This document shows, one piece after another, positions 16,570 through 24,755 of a stretch of 64,000 nt of DNA (position 1 is its first letter; the number at the start of each line of letters is the position of its first letter). Both the position numbers and the translations under genes were made by a program. The stretch spans positions 1 through 64,000 of the forward strand of contig JAJDAN010000089.1 in NCBI GenBank assembly GCA_029261855.1, in the 5' to 3' direction. The DNA comes from Deltaproteobacteria bacterium. Lineage in GTDB: Bacteria; Myxococcota_A; UBA9160; UBA4427. Under the pieces are notes generated by a model. The model made no database searches. It was not told the origin of the DNA and worked only from the letters and a program-made list of their open reading frames with translations.

Positions 16570-17934
16570 TCAGGCAGCAGGATCGTAGGGCAGCTCCGCC
16601 GTCTGGAGACCCACCATCTCGTCGAAGAGCGCCTTGCAGGCCCCCTCGTCGTCGGGTGAAGCCGGGTCCTCGACGAGGGCGCGCAGGGCGGGCTCGGGGT
16701 CGCCGGTCAGCGCAGACTCGACGATCCAGTCCTGCAGTGGAATCTGCGCTGCGATGTGCTCGGCGATGGGGTCTGCGATCGGCGGCATGACGTCGGGATG
16801 GATCCCGTCGCGATCCACCGTGGCCCCCACCTCGACGATCGCGCCGTCGGCGACGTTGGGCAGATAGCCCCGGTTGGGGACGTTCACCGCCATCACCTCT
16901 CGCCGGGTACCGGTCCAGAGCGAAGCGATGATGGGGATCACCTCCTCGAGGCTGTGCCCCATCCGCCGCAGGGGTACGGGAAGCGACGTCTCGGAGAGCC
17001 AGATCGTGAAGCGTTCGATGACCTTGTCGATTCGCTCGAACTGCCCGACGTGCGCCGGATGGTGACCGCCGATCTCGTGGGCGAACGGCAGGTACTCACC
17101 GATGTGGCTGTCGACACTGCAGGGGACCACGTCGTGAACCCGAACCATGTGGGCCACCAGTGGCGAGTAGAACTGATCGGCAAGCATCGCGAGCACGGGA
17201 CGGGACTCGGAGGCTCTGGCCAGGCGGCTCGAAACGGGGCCGAAGTCGAAGGCCTTGCGGCGGAAGAGCGCCTTTACGCGAGGAAGCAGATCTTCACCCG
17301 TTTCGCGATCGACCATCTCGGTGAAGAAGGTGAAGTGGTTGATCCCCGACGCCTTGGCGGCAATCCGCGAGGGACGCATGCGCAGCAGCATTCCGATCCG
17401 CTGGAGACCGATCGGCATCTCGTGACACATCCCGACGTTGCGAATCGCGGTTCCCTTGTTGATCGCCAGGCTGACTCGGCTCATGGGGTTCGAGAGATTC
17501 ACAAGGAAGGCATCGGGGCAGTACTTCTCGATGCTCGCGCAGATGCCGAGGGTGTTCTGGATGCTGCGCAGCGAGTGGAACACCGCGCCGGGTCCTCCGT
17601 TCTCGCCGTTCACCTGCGTCGAGCCGTATCGACGCGGGATCTCGTAGTCCTGCCGCCAGTAGCGGAACCGACCGTGCTCGGCGCTCGAGATGCAGAAGTC
17701 GGCTCCTTCGAAGGCGCGGGCGGGGTCGGTCTCCTGCTCGAGGTGGACAGGCGATCCGTTCGCGGCGTTGAGGCGGGCGGCGAAGAGATGCGCGCGACCC
17801 AGGCGAGCAGCGTCGATGTCGTGGAGCACCAGCCGGGCGCCGGCAAGCTCTGGCGTGTGGAGGACATCGTTGACCATGGTGGGACCGAAGGACAGTCCTC
17901 CGGCCCCGACGAAGGTGATCTTGGGCGGCTTCAT
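16570..17934 (-). CDS. Glycoside hydrolase family 4 protein
   Basis: A 454-residue GH4 enzyme (alpha-galactosidase/6-phospho-glycosidase group), which cleaves glycosides by NAD+-dependent oxidation-elimination with a divalent metal. VGAGGLSFG (9-17) binds NAD. NLSNPM (about 146-151), Cys170 in GMCHEM and His200 in GINHF are the expected sugar and metal ligands, so the site looks intact. Length is normal. The ATG has AGGAGAGCAGACGAG upstream. The Old Yellow Enzyme follows after seven bases, an unusual pair. No sugar transporter or phosphotransferase gene is nearby, so the physiological glycoside may come from a detoxification or plant-product pathway. Confidence 0.9.
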   Translation of the reverse strand: MKPPKITFVGAGGLSFGPTMVNDVLHTPELAGARLVLHDIDAARLGRAHLFAARLNAANGSPVHLEQETDPARAFEGADFCISSAEHGRFRYWRQDYEIPRRYGSTQVNGENGGPGAVFHSLRSIQNTLGICASIEKYCPDAFLVNLSNPMSRVSLAINKGTAIRNVGMCHEMPIGLQRIGMLLRMRPSRIAAKASGINHFTFFTEMVDRETGEDLLPRVKALFRRKAFDFGPVSSRLARASESRPVLAMLADQFYSPLVAHMVRVHDVVPCSVDSHIGEYLPFAHEIGGHHPAHVGQFERIDKVIERFTIWLSETSLPVPLRRMGHSLEEVIPIIASLWTGTRREVMAVNVPNRGYLPNVADGAIVEVGATVDRDGIHPDVMPPIADPIAEHIAAQIPLQDWIVESALTGDPEPALRALVEDPASPDDEGACKALFDEMVGLQTAELPYDPAA

Positions 17935-18123
17935 CTCGTCTGCTCTCCTGCTCGTCCCGCATGATCGCGAGTCTTCATTCCCGACGATCAGACACCGAAT
18001 TGTCGCCTCTTTCGACGATTCTCTACACGTTTTGATGAAGCGCTTCGAGCTGGGATTCCGGATCGTCCCCGCCCCGCCCTTCGTGGCTTCCTCGCGCGCG
18101 ACACACGGACGCCGTTCCCGCGC

Positions 18124-20736
18124 TCAGACGGACCCCGCTCGAGACCGTGCCCGCTTGCTGCGTGACATCGCGACCAGCGCCGCGAAGCCGGTCAACCACT
18201 GGGCGAGCGCTCCCGGCTCGGGCACGTACTCGACCCTGAGCGAAACACCGCCCGCGTTGTCCTTGGCGTCGTCCTCGATCACGGAGAACCAGACGTTCTG
18301 ATCTACGGTCAGCACGAGGTTCAGCACCTTGTTCGACGTGTCGTCGAAGGCCTGCATCGGGGTCGGTGACGACCCGACGGGGATGCCAGCCGCGAACGGT
18401 CCCTCGATCTCGGTATCCACGCGATACGCAGTGCCCCAATCGATCAACGGACCCTCGAACGTTTCCGGGCCCGGGCTCCAGGCCGTGAACCTTGCCGTCG
18501 GGTCGAGCGTCGGGTTGACGAGCGTCACGATATAGATCCCAGCCTCGAGCATCGTGCAGAGCTTGTGTTCGTTGGTCGAGCCCAGCCGCCCGCTGAACCG
18601 GGTCGCGTCGACGTTGAGTGTCCGCGGCAGCAGCGGGATCACGCAGCCCACCTCGTTGTGGATCTCCTCTGCGAGCAGCGCGCGGTCGTAGAACTTGAAA
18701 TCGTCGATCAGCCCGTGGAAGCCCCGAGACAAGGTGGTTGCACCGCTATCGCGCAGGATGCCGACGGCGACAGGGTCCGGCGGGCCCGCCGGCTCGAGCA
18801 CTCCGGAGTTCGTCGTCGAGATCGAGTCGTCGACGACCATCAGTCCGTCGACGTAGAGCTGTGCCCGCTTGAGATCGCTGTCGCGCAGCAGTGCCAGGTG
18901 ATGGGGCTGCCCGTCTGCGAGCGAAACGGCGCCCGGGGCCGGGCCGAGCACGGTCGCGGTCGGACCGAACTTGTCGCGGAAGAAGGCCGTCGGATGACCA
19001 TTCACATCGAGTCGAAGACCCCAGGCCGAGAGGTTGAAGCCGCCCAGCCCGCCGGCATCGGAGAGGTTGACCACCTCCGTCACGGTGCCGGGCTGGAGCG
19101 TCGTGGTCTCGATCCACGTGGCGACTGTGAACGAAGCGTCGGGGTAGAACTCCGCGCCGGGAATCTCCACCCATTGATTACTCGCCTCATCGAGCGAGAA
19201 GGCCTCGCCGAACACACCGGGATCGGTGCTGGCACCGTTGCGGAGCGTGCCCTCGTTGTCGCCGGCCCAGTCGGCAGCATTGAACTCGCCCTTGAAGCGC
19301 CCGACGAGACCCGTCCTCGAGAACAGCGGCTCCGCGAGCGGGGCGCAGACGACGCTGACTTCGAGGCTCCACGGATCGTTCGTCGGGATGACCTCCTCGG
19401 CCTCACCGGTCCACCCGATCGGGAGGTCGGGGTTCAGGAACTCCTGGGGGTAGATCCCGCGCAGCACGGTCTGGGTGTCGGCGCCGAGGATGCGGGCCCC
19501 GCCGCTGATCGGGTACGTCTCGGCCGGGCAGACGACCGTGTACGCCTTCGGCGACGTACTGTCGCTGGCTGTCGCCTCGGTGAGCCGGTGGAAGCCGGGC
19601 ATGTCGCTGCAGCTGAGATTCATCTCCTCGGACCAGGCGCCGGCGGGGATGCTGAAGTTGCGCAGCTCGACCTGTCCCTCGGTCTCCGAGACCGGCCCCA
19701 TCGCGCGCAGCGCCAGCCGTTCCGATTGAACGAACGCTCCGACGACGTGAACCGCGAGGATCGGGTACGGGTCGGAGCACTCGTCGGTACCGGTCTTGAC
19801 CGCGTTCGTGCCGGACAGCGTCGGCTCTTTACCCGACGTCGATCCGGGGACTTCGGCGCACACCACGCTCACGCGTAGCTCCCACTCCTCGTCGGTATCG
19901 AAGATCTCCCGCGCTTCGGCTTCCCAGCCGGGCTCGGTCCCGTTGGAGCGTTTCCCGCTCCGGCGCAACCCGATCATTCCATCGGCGCCGATGATCTCGA
20001 CGCCGCCTCCGATCCCTACGTTCTGGCAATACGAGCCGACGGTCTGCTCGTCTTGGGACGAGGCCCCGCCGATCGCGAAGGAGTCCTTGTAGATGTATTG
20101 ACGCACTTCGACGACGAGCGGATGGAACGCGGAGAGCACCAGGCTCTCGATTTCCGAGCTACTCGATTCGAGGGCCGACAGGTCGCCGAACCGGAGCACG
20201 TTGCCGGGCGGACCGGAGATCCCGAGGTCGTCATAGGCCGCTGAGACGGCGGGTGCGCCATCGACCTCGAGGGACACCCCGCCCCCATCGACCTGGAGCC
20301 GATAGTCGTGGAATCCGTCCGTCGTCACCATCGCGTGAAGACCCGACTCACCCACGCCGCCGGAAATGAACGCGCCCGTCTCTCCCACGTAGAGCGTGAC
20401 CATTCGGCGCCCCGAGTCGACGAGCGTGACGCCGAACCCGGCGCGTCCCGCGCCGCCACCGGGCGGGTTCAGCGTGGAAGCCACGATCTTCAACCGGAGG
20501 TCCACGACCATCTCGTCCCGGTCGAAATCGAAGATGGGAGGTACGCTCTCGTACCACTGGGTGTTCCCGGGGTCTGTGTTGGGCCCCCCGGTATCGCCCT
20601 GCACGAGCGCGCTCACGACGACCGAGTAGTTGCCTTCGGTCAGCAGGTCGTTCGGGGGCGGATCGGTGAGCTGGTGGACGAAGCCTTGCGCGCTCGGCAG
20701 GGAGCCGAGCGAGGCGTCGTACCCATGGCTCCACAT
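18124..20736 (-). CDS. PEP-CTERM protein with LamG-like domains
   Basis: An exported 870-residue protein (from the first ATG). An N-terminal beta-sandwich (about 10-190) precedes two related Cys-bracketed modules, roughly 235-305 (SYCQNVGIGGGVEIIGADG ... SVVCAE) and 400-470 (VVCPAETYPISGGARILGAD ... SVVCAP). A LamG/concanavalin-like domain (about 485-700) follows, then a PEP-CTERM tail: VPEPGALAQW, a hydrophobic helix and Arg/Lys-rich end, the exosortase/EpsH sorting signal. The 25 codons directly upstream in this frame encode a good signal peptide but have no start codon (see next entry). It is probably anchored and processed at the envelope or in exopolysaccharide. No exosortase gene is in the window. 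Confidence 0.85.
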   Translation of the reverse strand: MWSHGYDASLGSLPSAQGFVHQLTDPPPNDLLTEGNYSVVVSALVQGDTGGPNTDPGNTQWYESVPPIFDFDRDEMVVDLRLKIVASTLNPPGGGAGRAGFGVTLVDSGRRMVTLYVGETGAFISGGVGESGLHAMVTTDGFHDYRLQVDGGGVSLEVDGAPAVSAAYDDLGISGPPGNVLRFGDLSALESSSSEIESLVLSAFHPLVVEVRQYIYKDSFAIGGASSQDEQTVGSYCQNVGIGGGVEIIGADGMIGLRRSGKRSNGTEPGWEAEAREIFDTDEEWELRVSVVCAEVPGSTSGKEPTLSGTNAVKTGTDECSDPYPILAVHVVGAFVQSERLALRAMGPVSETEGQVELRNFSIPAGAWSEEMNLSCSDMPGFHRLTEATASDSTSPKAYTVVCPAETYPISGGARILGADTQTVLRGIYPQEFLNPDLPIGWTGEAEEVIPTNDPWSLEVSVVCAPLAEPLFSRTGLVGRFKGEFNAADWAGDNEGTLRNGASTDPGVFGEAFSLDEASNQWVEIPGAEFYPDASFTVATWIETTTLQPGTVTEVVNLSDAGGLGGFNLSAWGLRLDVNGHPTAFFRDKFGPTATVLGPAPGAVSLADGQPHHLALLRDSDLKRAQLYVDGLMVVDDSISTTNSGVLEPAGPPDPVAVGILRDSGATTLSRGFHGLIDDFKFYDRALLAEEIHNEVGCVIPLLPRTLNVDATRFSGRLGSTNEHKLCTMLEAGIYIVTLVNPTLDPTARFTAWSPGPETFEGPLIDWGTAYRVDTEIEGPFAAGIPVGSSPTPMQAFDDTSNKVLNLVLTVDQNVWFSVIEDDAKDNAGGVSLRVEYVPEPGALAQWLTGFAALVAMSRSKRARSRAGSV

Positions 20737-20811
20737 CTGAGCCGCTGCGCCGGAATCGACGAGCAGGGCGAACGCCAGCAGCGCGCTCGAGAGCGCGAGG
20801 GTCCATCGTCG
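20737..20811 (-). other. Signal-peptide coding extension lacking a start codon
   Basis: In frame with the PEP-CTERM gene the 25 codons before its first ATG read RRWTLALSSALLAFALLVDS then GAAAQ, a textbook signal peptide with an AxA cleavage site. No ATG, GTG or TTG occurs in this frame here. An ATG at 20806 reads ATGGACC; loss of one G would give ATG-ACC-CTC and join it to the signal. A frameshift or sequence error is likely. Confidence 0.6.
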
Positions 20812-21030
20812 CGAACGTGAGCCGCCGAGCGGTGCGGCCCGGCGCCCATGAAGAGCGACGCGGAGGCCGCGTTCTGCGGCGTTTGCTGCAACTTCACTTC
20901 CCGGAGTGTTCGCGCGCGTTGCTGGGCTCCGTGGTTGGACGGTTGAAGGATCTGGATCTCTGGACCCGGAACGGGTCCTACACCGACCATTGTGCCTACG
21001 AGTGCGGCTGGATCAACGAGAAACAACCCC

Positions 21031-21051
21031 AGCGGCCACGAGACGGCCGCT
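21031..21051 (-). terminator. Hairpin with partly T-rich tail
   Basis: AGCGGCC pairs with GGCCGCT across a seven-base loop; on the minus strand the tail reads GGGGTTGTTTCTCGTT. It lies 120 bases downstream of the sulfotransferase stop and upstream of the PEP-CTERM gene. A second perfect stem, GGACCCG-GAA-CGGGTCC (20962-20978), lies between it and that gene. Confidence 0.5.
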
Positions 21052-21170
21052 CAGCCCTCCCCGGACTCCGACCGGAAATGTCGCAGGAACTCCGGTGGGC
21101 GCAGGGGCCCCAGGGTCGGCCGGCATGACGTTCGGCGTCCTGGTCGTGCGCGCACCCACCCGCGAGGCGG

Positions 21171-21866
21171 CTAGAGGAGAAGAACGGCAACTCCTGCTGC
21201 CAATCCCGCGATCGCCAGCCACCCAAGAGTTCGGGCGACAAGGATGAGTCGCTTGATGTTCTTCGCATCGTTGAGGTGGGGGTAGTCGTTGTCGGGGACG
21301 GGGACCCCCAGGAATTCACAGAGCGGCGCCCAGCCGTCCTTGGCCTCGAAGACGAGCAGACGGTCTGCAGGGGCGGTCGCCTTCACGTGTGCGTTGTGAT
21401 CGCGGTAGATCTGTATCGCGTGGACGCGGTCCTCGAAGCGTCCGCCGAAGACACCGTCCCACACGGATGCGATGACCATGCGATTGAAGCGCCGGAACGG
21501 GGGAATCAGGGAGACGATCCAGTTCGGCACGAAGAACGACGCGGCGTAGATCGTCTCGGCGCAGCTGTTGTACCAGCGCTCCTCGTCGCGGACGCTGAGG
21601 ATGATCTTCGCGTCCGGATAGCGGTGGGACAGCTCTTCCCAATAGGTGCACGAGGGCCAGTCGCAGCTCGCCTGGAACCCGTCGAAGACGTCCTCCCAGT
21701 CGACACTCCCGCCGTCGGCGAGGGTCTGCCAGAAGTCGGTCTGCTTGCGCGACTTCGCGACCTCCTGCATGTGATGGCACTTCGAGAAGCCAAGCTGCTC
21801 GAGGGCCGCCTTGAGGGACGTCGTTCCCGTGCGGCCGAAGCCTGCGCCGATCACCTGCAGAGTCAC
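21171..21866 (-). CDS. Sulfotransferase-like protein, membrane-tailed
   Basis: A 231-residue protein of the P-loop sulfotransferase family (Sulfotransfer_4 type). GAGFGRTGTTSLKAALEQLG (about 7-26) is the 5'-phosphosulfate loop for PAPS. ILSVRDEERWYNSCAETIY (about 90-108) carries the 3'-phosphate-binding Arg and Ser. A C-terminal hydrophobic helix (about 210-231) would anchor it in the membrane. The start is a GTG with only a weak GGGAT upstream. The gene stands alone between a PEP-CTERM gene and a PhyH gene. It may sulfate a lipid or small molecule; related proteins are common in marine and soil bacteria without known substrate. Confidence 0.82.
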   Translation of the reverse strand: MTLQVIGAGFGRTGTTSLKAALEQLGFSKCHHMQEVAKSRKQTDFWQTLADGGSVDWEDVFDGFQASCDWPSCTYWEELSHRYPDAKIILSVRDEERWYNSCAETIYAASFFVPNWIVSLIPPFRRFNRMVIASVWDGVFGGRFEDRVHAIQIYRDHNAHVKATAPADRLLVFEAKDGWAPLCEFLGVPVPDNDYPHLNDAKNIKRLILVARTLGWLAIAGLAAGVAVLLL

Positions 21867-21957
21867 GATCCCAGTCTATCCCGTTGGCGGGTACGCCTTC
21901 CCTGCCGAATCGCAGCCCGCCCATGGCGAGCCCGGCTCTACGCCCAGAGTGATCGGG

Positions 21958-22023
21958 CTAGCGGCCGGAACCGCAGGTTCCGGCTTGCTGCGGGTGCGCG
22001 GCCTTCTGCCGCGCATGCTCCTA
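21958..22023 (-). repeat. TAGGAG two-hairpin element, single copy
   Basis: Minus strand: TAGGAG (22023-22018, its TAG being the PhyH stop codon), an eight-base stem TGCGCGGC/GCCGCGCA with a five-base loop (21995-22015), a spacer, then a perfect nine-base stem GCCGGAACC/GGTTCCGGC with a three-base loop (21964-21984), ending CGCTAG (21958-21960). The order is the same as in the tandem copies at 45061-45211 although the arm sequences are unrelated. Confidence 0.6.
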
Positions 22024-23238
22024 GCCCGACCCCTCGCCCGCCGCGGCGATACGGTCCTGGACGTTGCTGAGTTCGGCGCGGGCCTGCTTGCTGTAGCGGT
22101 CCTCGACGATCGCTTCGTCACCCGGAAGCAGCGGCAGGCGGAAGCCCGAGTAGACGACCTTGCGCGGGCGCTGGGTCGGAGGGTGCGCGCGGTGCAGGGT
22201 GTCGCTGCAGTGGACGGTGACATCTCCCGTGCGGGTCTCGAGCATGCGCGCCTCGAGGTCCATCACCGGGTCGCGTCCGGGCATCATCACGTTGGCGCGG
22301 TGAGATCCCGGCACCACACCCAGGGCGCCGCTCACGCGGTCCGCGCCCGTCACCGAGATGCCGCAGGTGAGCGCGTTGCACATGTAAGAGTGGCGGCCCT
22401 GCCCACAGTCCTTGTGCCAGGGCAGATCCGAGAGACCCTTCGCGATACCGAGGGGCTTCACCAGGCCCTCGGCGCCGCGGCGGTAGCAGTGCCCGTCGCC
22501 TGTCAGCTCGCCGATCCACTGGTAGCGATCGCTGTGGACGAGCCCTCGTAGTGCTTCCGACTTCTCGTAGAACTCGAGCACCCGCACCGCCTGGGCGTTG
22601 CCCTCGCCGTCCTCGGCCCACCAGGAATCGCCGTCGTCCGGGCGCGCCAGCGAGATGAAGTGATCGATGTCGCGGCCGACCGCGTCCATCTCGTCCTCTT
22701 CGAACACCCCGCGTACGTGCAGGAAGCCCGCCTCGGCGAGAAAGTGCGCCATCTCCTCGCGGTCGTCGTCGAGGCCGAAGCTGCGGCCCAGGTCGAGGGG
22801 TTGGCCTCCCTCGTCCCGGAACGTCACGTCGCCCGTCTCGTAGACACGCCGGCCATCGAGAAGCGCGCGCAACACGGGCTCCCACGTCAGCCAGTCGGTC
22901 GCCTCACCGCGCACCACCTGCACGCGAGCGGTCATCATGAGGCCCGTGGTGGACTGGTAGTCCTGCACGAGATCCGAGAGCGCATCGACCGAGAGCCGCG
23001 CCACGACTCCGGCGGCGTCGAGTCCCGGCTCGCAAACCAGGCAACGGCCTTCCACGCGCAGGGTGAACGCCGTCCCATCGACCTCGAAGCCAAGGGGTCG
23101 AACCTGGCGGAAACGCGCGCCACGCGCCGCGAGCTCGCCGTGCGCCGCGATGGCCCCCGGGAGCACGACGTCCAGCACCTCTTCCGTGGAGAGCGGGCGG
23201 GCGTCCTTCATCATGCGAGTTCGCTGGTCGACGGTCAT
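22021..23238 (-). CDS. SCP2-like / phytanoyl-CoA dioxygenase fusion
   Basis: A 405-residue protein. The C-terminal half (about 165-400) is a PhyH-type Fe(II)/2-oxoglutarate dioxygenase: iron ligands in PWHKDC (His-x-Asp) and the distal His of VHCSDTLHRAHPP, with PGSHRANV between. The N-terminal part (about 20-130) resembles a sterol-carrier/SCP2-like lipid-binding fold (FTLRVEGRCLVCE, ARLSVDALSDLVQDYQSTTG, ARVQVVRGEATDW). The ATG follows GCGGAGGCCCC. The stop TAG is part of the two-hairpin element. Hydroxylation of a bound acyl or sterol-like substrate is the simplest reading. The PhyH call is firm; the SCP2 call rests on pattern only. Confidence 0.8.
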   Translation of the reverse strand: MTVDQRTRMMKDARPLSTEEVLDVVLPGAIAAHGELAARGARFRQVRPLGFEVDGTAFTLRVEGRCLVCEPGLDAAGVVARLSVDALSDLVQDYQSTTGLMMTARVQVVRGEATDWLTWEPVLRALLDGRRVYETGDVTFRDEGGQPLDLGRSFGLDDDREEMAHFLAEAGFLHVRGVFEEDEMDAVGRDIDHFISLARPDDGDSWWAEDGEGNAQAVRVLEFYEKSEALRGLVHSDRYQWIGELTGDGHCYRRGAEGLVKPLGIAKGLSDLPWHKDCGQGRHSYMCNALTCGISVTGADRVSGALGVVPGSHRANVMMPGRDPVMDLEARMLETRTGDVTVHCSDTLHRAHPPTQRPRKVVYSGFRLPLLPGDEAIVEDRYSKQARAELSNVQDRIAAAGEGSG

Positions 23239-23353
23239 GGGGCCTCCGCGTCGGGTTGCCCGAGAGCTTACGTCTTCAGGATCGCTTGAACGACCGCCGG
23301 CCACGGCGCGCCCCACCCCCGTACCCCGCCCGCGTGAGTCGTCGACTACTCGA

Positions 23354-24580
23354 CTACGGAGCCGGGCTCGATGCCGGTTCGTCGCGCGACTCGGTTCCGA
23401 GTCGTCCCAGGGCGCGCAACAGGCCCGACCATTCGAGGGCCAGGTGCCGGCGCGAGCTCGTCTGCTCGAAGCCCCATCCCGTCACGACCTGCGAGATCCG
23501 GCGCTGGTGAGCGGCGCCCCAGGGTACGATCACACGTCGATAGCTGGGAAGGGCTGTCTCGAGGGCTTCGAGGACGTGCTCGTCCCGACGTTCGAGGATG
23601 TCCTGCATCACGCCCCGAACGTTCGGCGCCTGCATCGCGGGCCGCATCACGACCTGCTGGACCTTCGCGTAGTCCTCGGCTTCGAAGGCCTCGACGGCTT
23701 CCCCCATCCCCTGCATGTAGGCAATGGTTGCGGGCGTGAAGTTCGAAGTGTCCAGGTCCGCGCGTTGCACGTGGGGCCACTCGTCTCCACTGGCTCGGCG
23801 CTCCGCGAAGTGGCTCGAGACCTTCGTCTGCCGCTCCACGCCGAGGGGCTCGATGAGCGCATCGTAGGGAAGCCGCTTTCCCAGTAGATCCTGATCGTCG
23901 GTGACGCCCTCCTCGAGGACGAGGGTGTCCTCGCCGCCGAAGGAGTCGAAGATCTGCGCGTAGGTGTCCCCGGACCCGATGTGGATCATGCCGACCAGCC
24001 AGATCTCGCGCCCCGCCTTCTCGTAGTGACGCTCGACCATGTGAATCCCCGTCGTGTCGAAGGCGAGGAAGCCGGCGGTCGCCTGGTGGGCGAACGTCGC
24101 GATCGCGACGACGAGGTAGCCCGCCAGCAGGACCGGCCCCAGGACCAGACTGCCGATGCCGAATGCCGCAAAGCGAAGCGGTTCGAAACGACCTTCCGAG
24201 CGCGGCAACGTCCAGCTCGCGGACTCCGTCCCGTAGCGAAGCGTGAGGAAGGCGGCGGCGGCCGCCGCAGCCTGGAAGCTCGAGACGGCGAGCGAGAAGG
24301 CATGCGGATCTTCGAAGAACATCCCCATCGGCGCCGCGCCCAGGTTTCCCCAGACCGCCACGCCGACGAGTGGCAGGAACACGCGCGCGGGCAGCCCACG
24401 CGTGAGGCTCGAGCAGGCGAAGAGGGGGAGCAGCTGGAGGACGACGAAGAGCGCGACGGCGCTGCGAAGCGAGCCGATGCCCGCCGCTCCCATCCACTTC
24501 GCCAGGTCATCGATGACCGAGAGGCCCGCGTCGAGGGCGAAGGAGAAGAGGAAGAGGTTGCCGAGGACGCGGATGAACAT
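23354..24580 (-). CDS. Membrane protein with TIKI/TraB-like domain
   Basis: A 408-residue protein. The first ~190 residues hold about five hydrophobic helices. The rest resembles the TIKI/TraB/PrgY (EreA-like) superfamily, which has two GxxH motifs and conserved glutamates: GMIHIG (about 207-212), LVLEEGVTD (about 228-236) and, near the end, IVPWGAAHQRRI with the second GxxH. In that family these residues bind a metal and cleave peptides or inhibit pheromone. The order here, membrane part first, is unlike classical TraB/PrgY. The ATG has AGAGG directly upstream. The gene stands between PhyH and a PEP-CTERM gene with no obvious partner. Confidence 0.65.
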   Translation of the reverse strand: MFIRVLGNLFLFSFALDAGLSVIDDLAKWMGAAGIGSLRSAVALFVVLQLLPLFACSSLTRGLPARVFLPLVGVAVWGNLGAAPMGMFFEDPHAFSLAVSSFQAAAAAAAFLTLRYGTESASWTLPRSEGRFEPLRFAAFGIGSLVLGPVLLAGYLVVAIATFAHQATAGFLAFDTTGIHMVERHYEKAGREIWLVGMIHIGSGDTYAQIFDSFGGEDTLVLEEGVTDDQDLLGKRLPYDALIEPLGVERQTKVSSHFAERRASGDEWPHVQRADLDTSNFTPATIAYMQGMGEAVEAFEAEDYAKVQQVVMRPAMQAPNVRGVMQDILERRDEHVLEALETALPSYRRVIVPWGAAHQRRISQVVTGWGFEQTSSRRHLALEWSGLLRALGRLGTESRDEPASSPAP

Positions 24581-24755
24581 CCTCTAGAACTTCTGTCCCA
24601 CGATCCGCCCCCACATCATGTCCCCGATGTCGATGGCCACGGGCCCCGGTGCATGAGATCCCCCTGCTCGAAACGTGCTGGAAGCGCGCACCAGTATACG
24701 CGCCGACGGAGAAGCCCACTTGACCTGCCTCCCGCGCACGTGAGAGATTCCCGGG

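Noticed and set aside
14682-16790. 702-codon open frame on the plus strand
   Set aside because: Antisense to the Old Yellow Enzyme and lipoprotein genes; composition is typical of an antisense shadow and no motif is seen.
18565-19878. 437-codon open frame on the plus strand
   Set aside because: Antisense to the PEP-CTERM/LamG protein; Arg/Glu/Asp-rich shadow.
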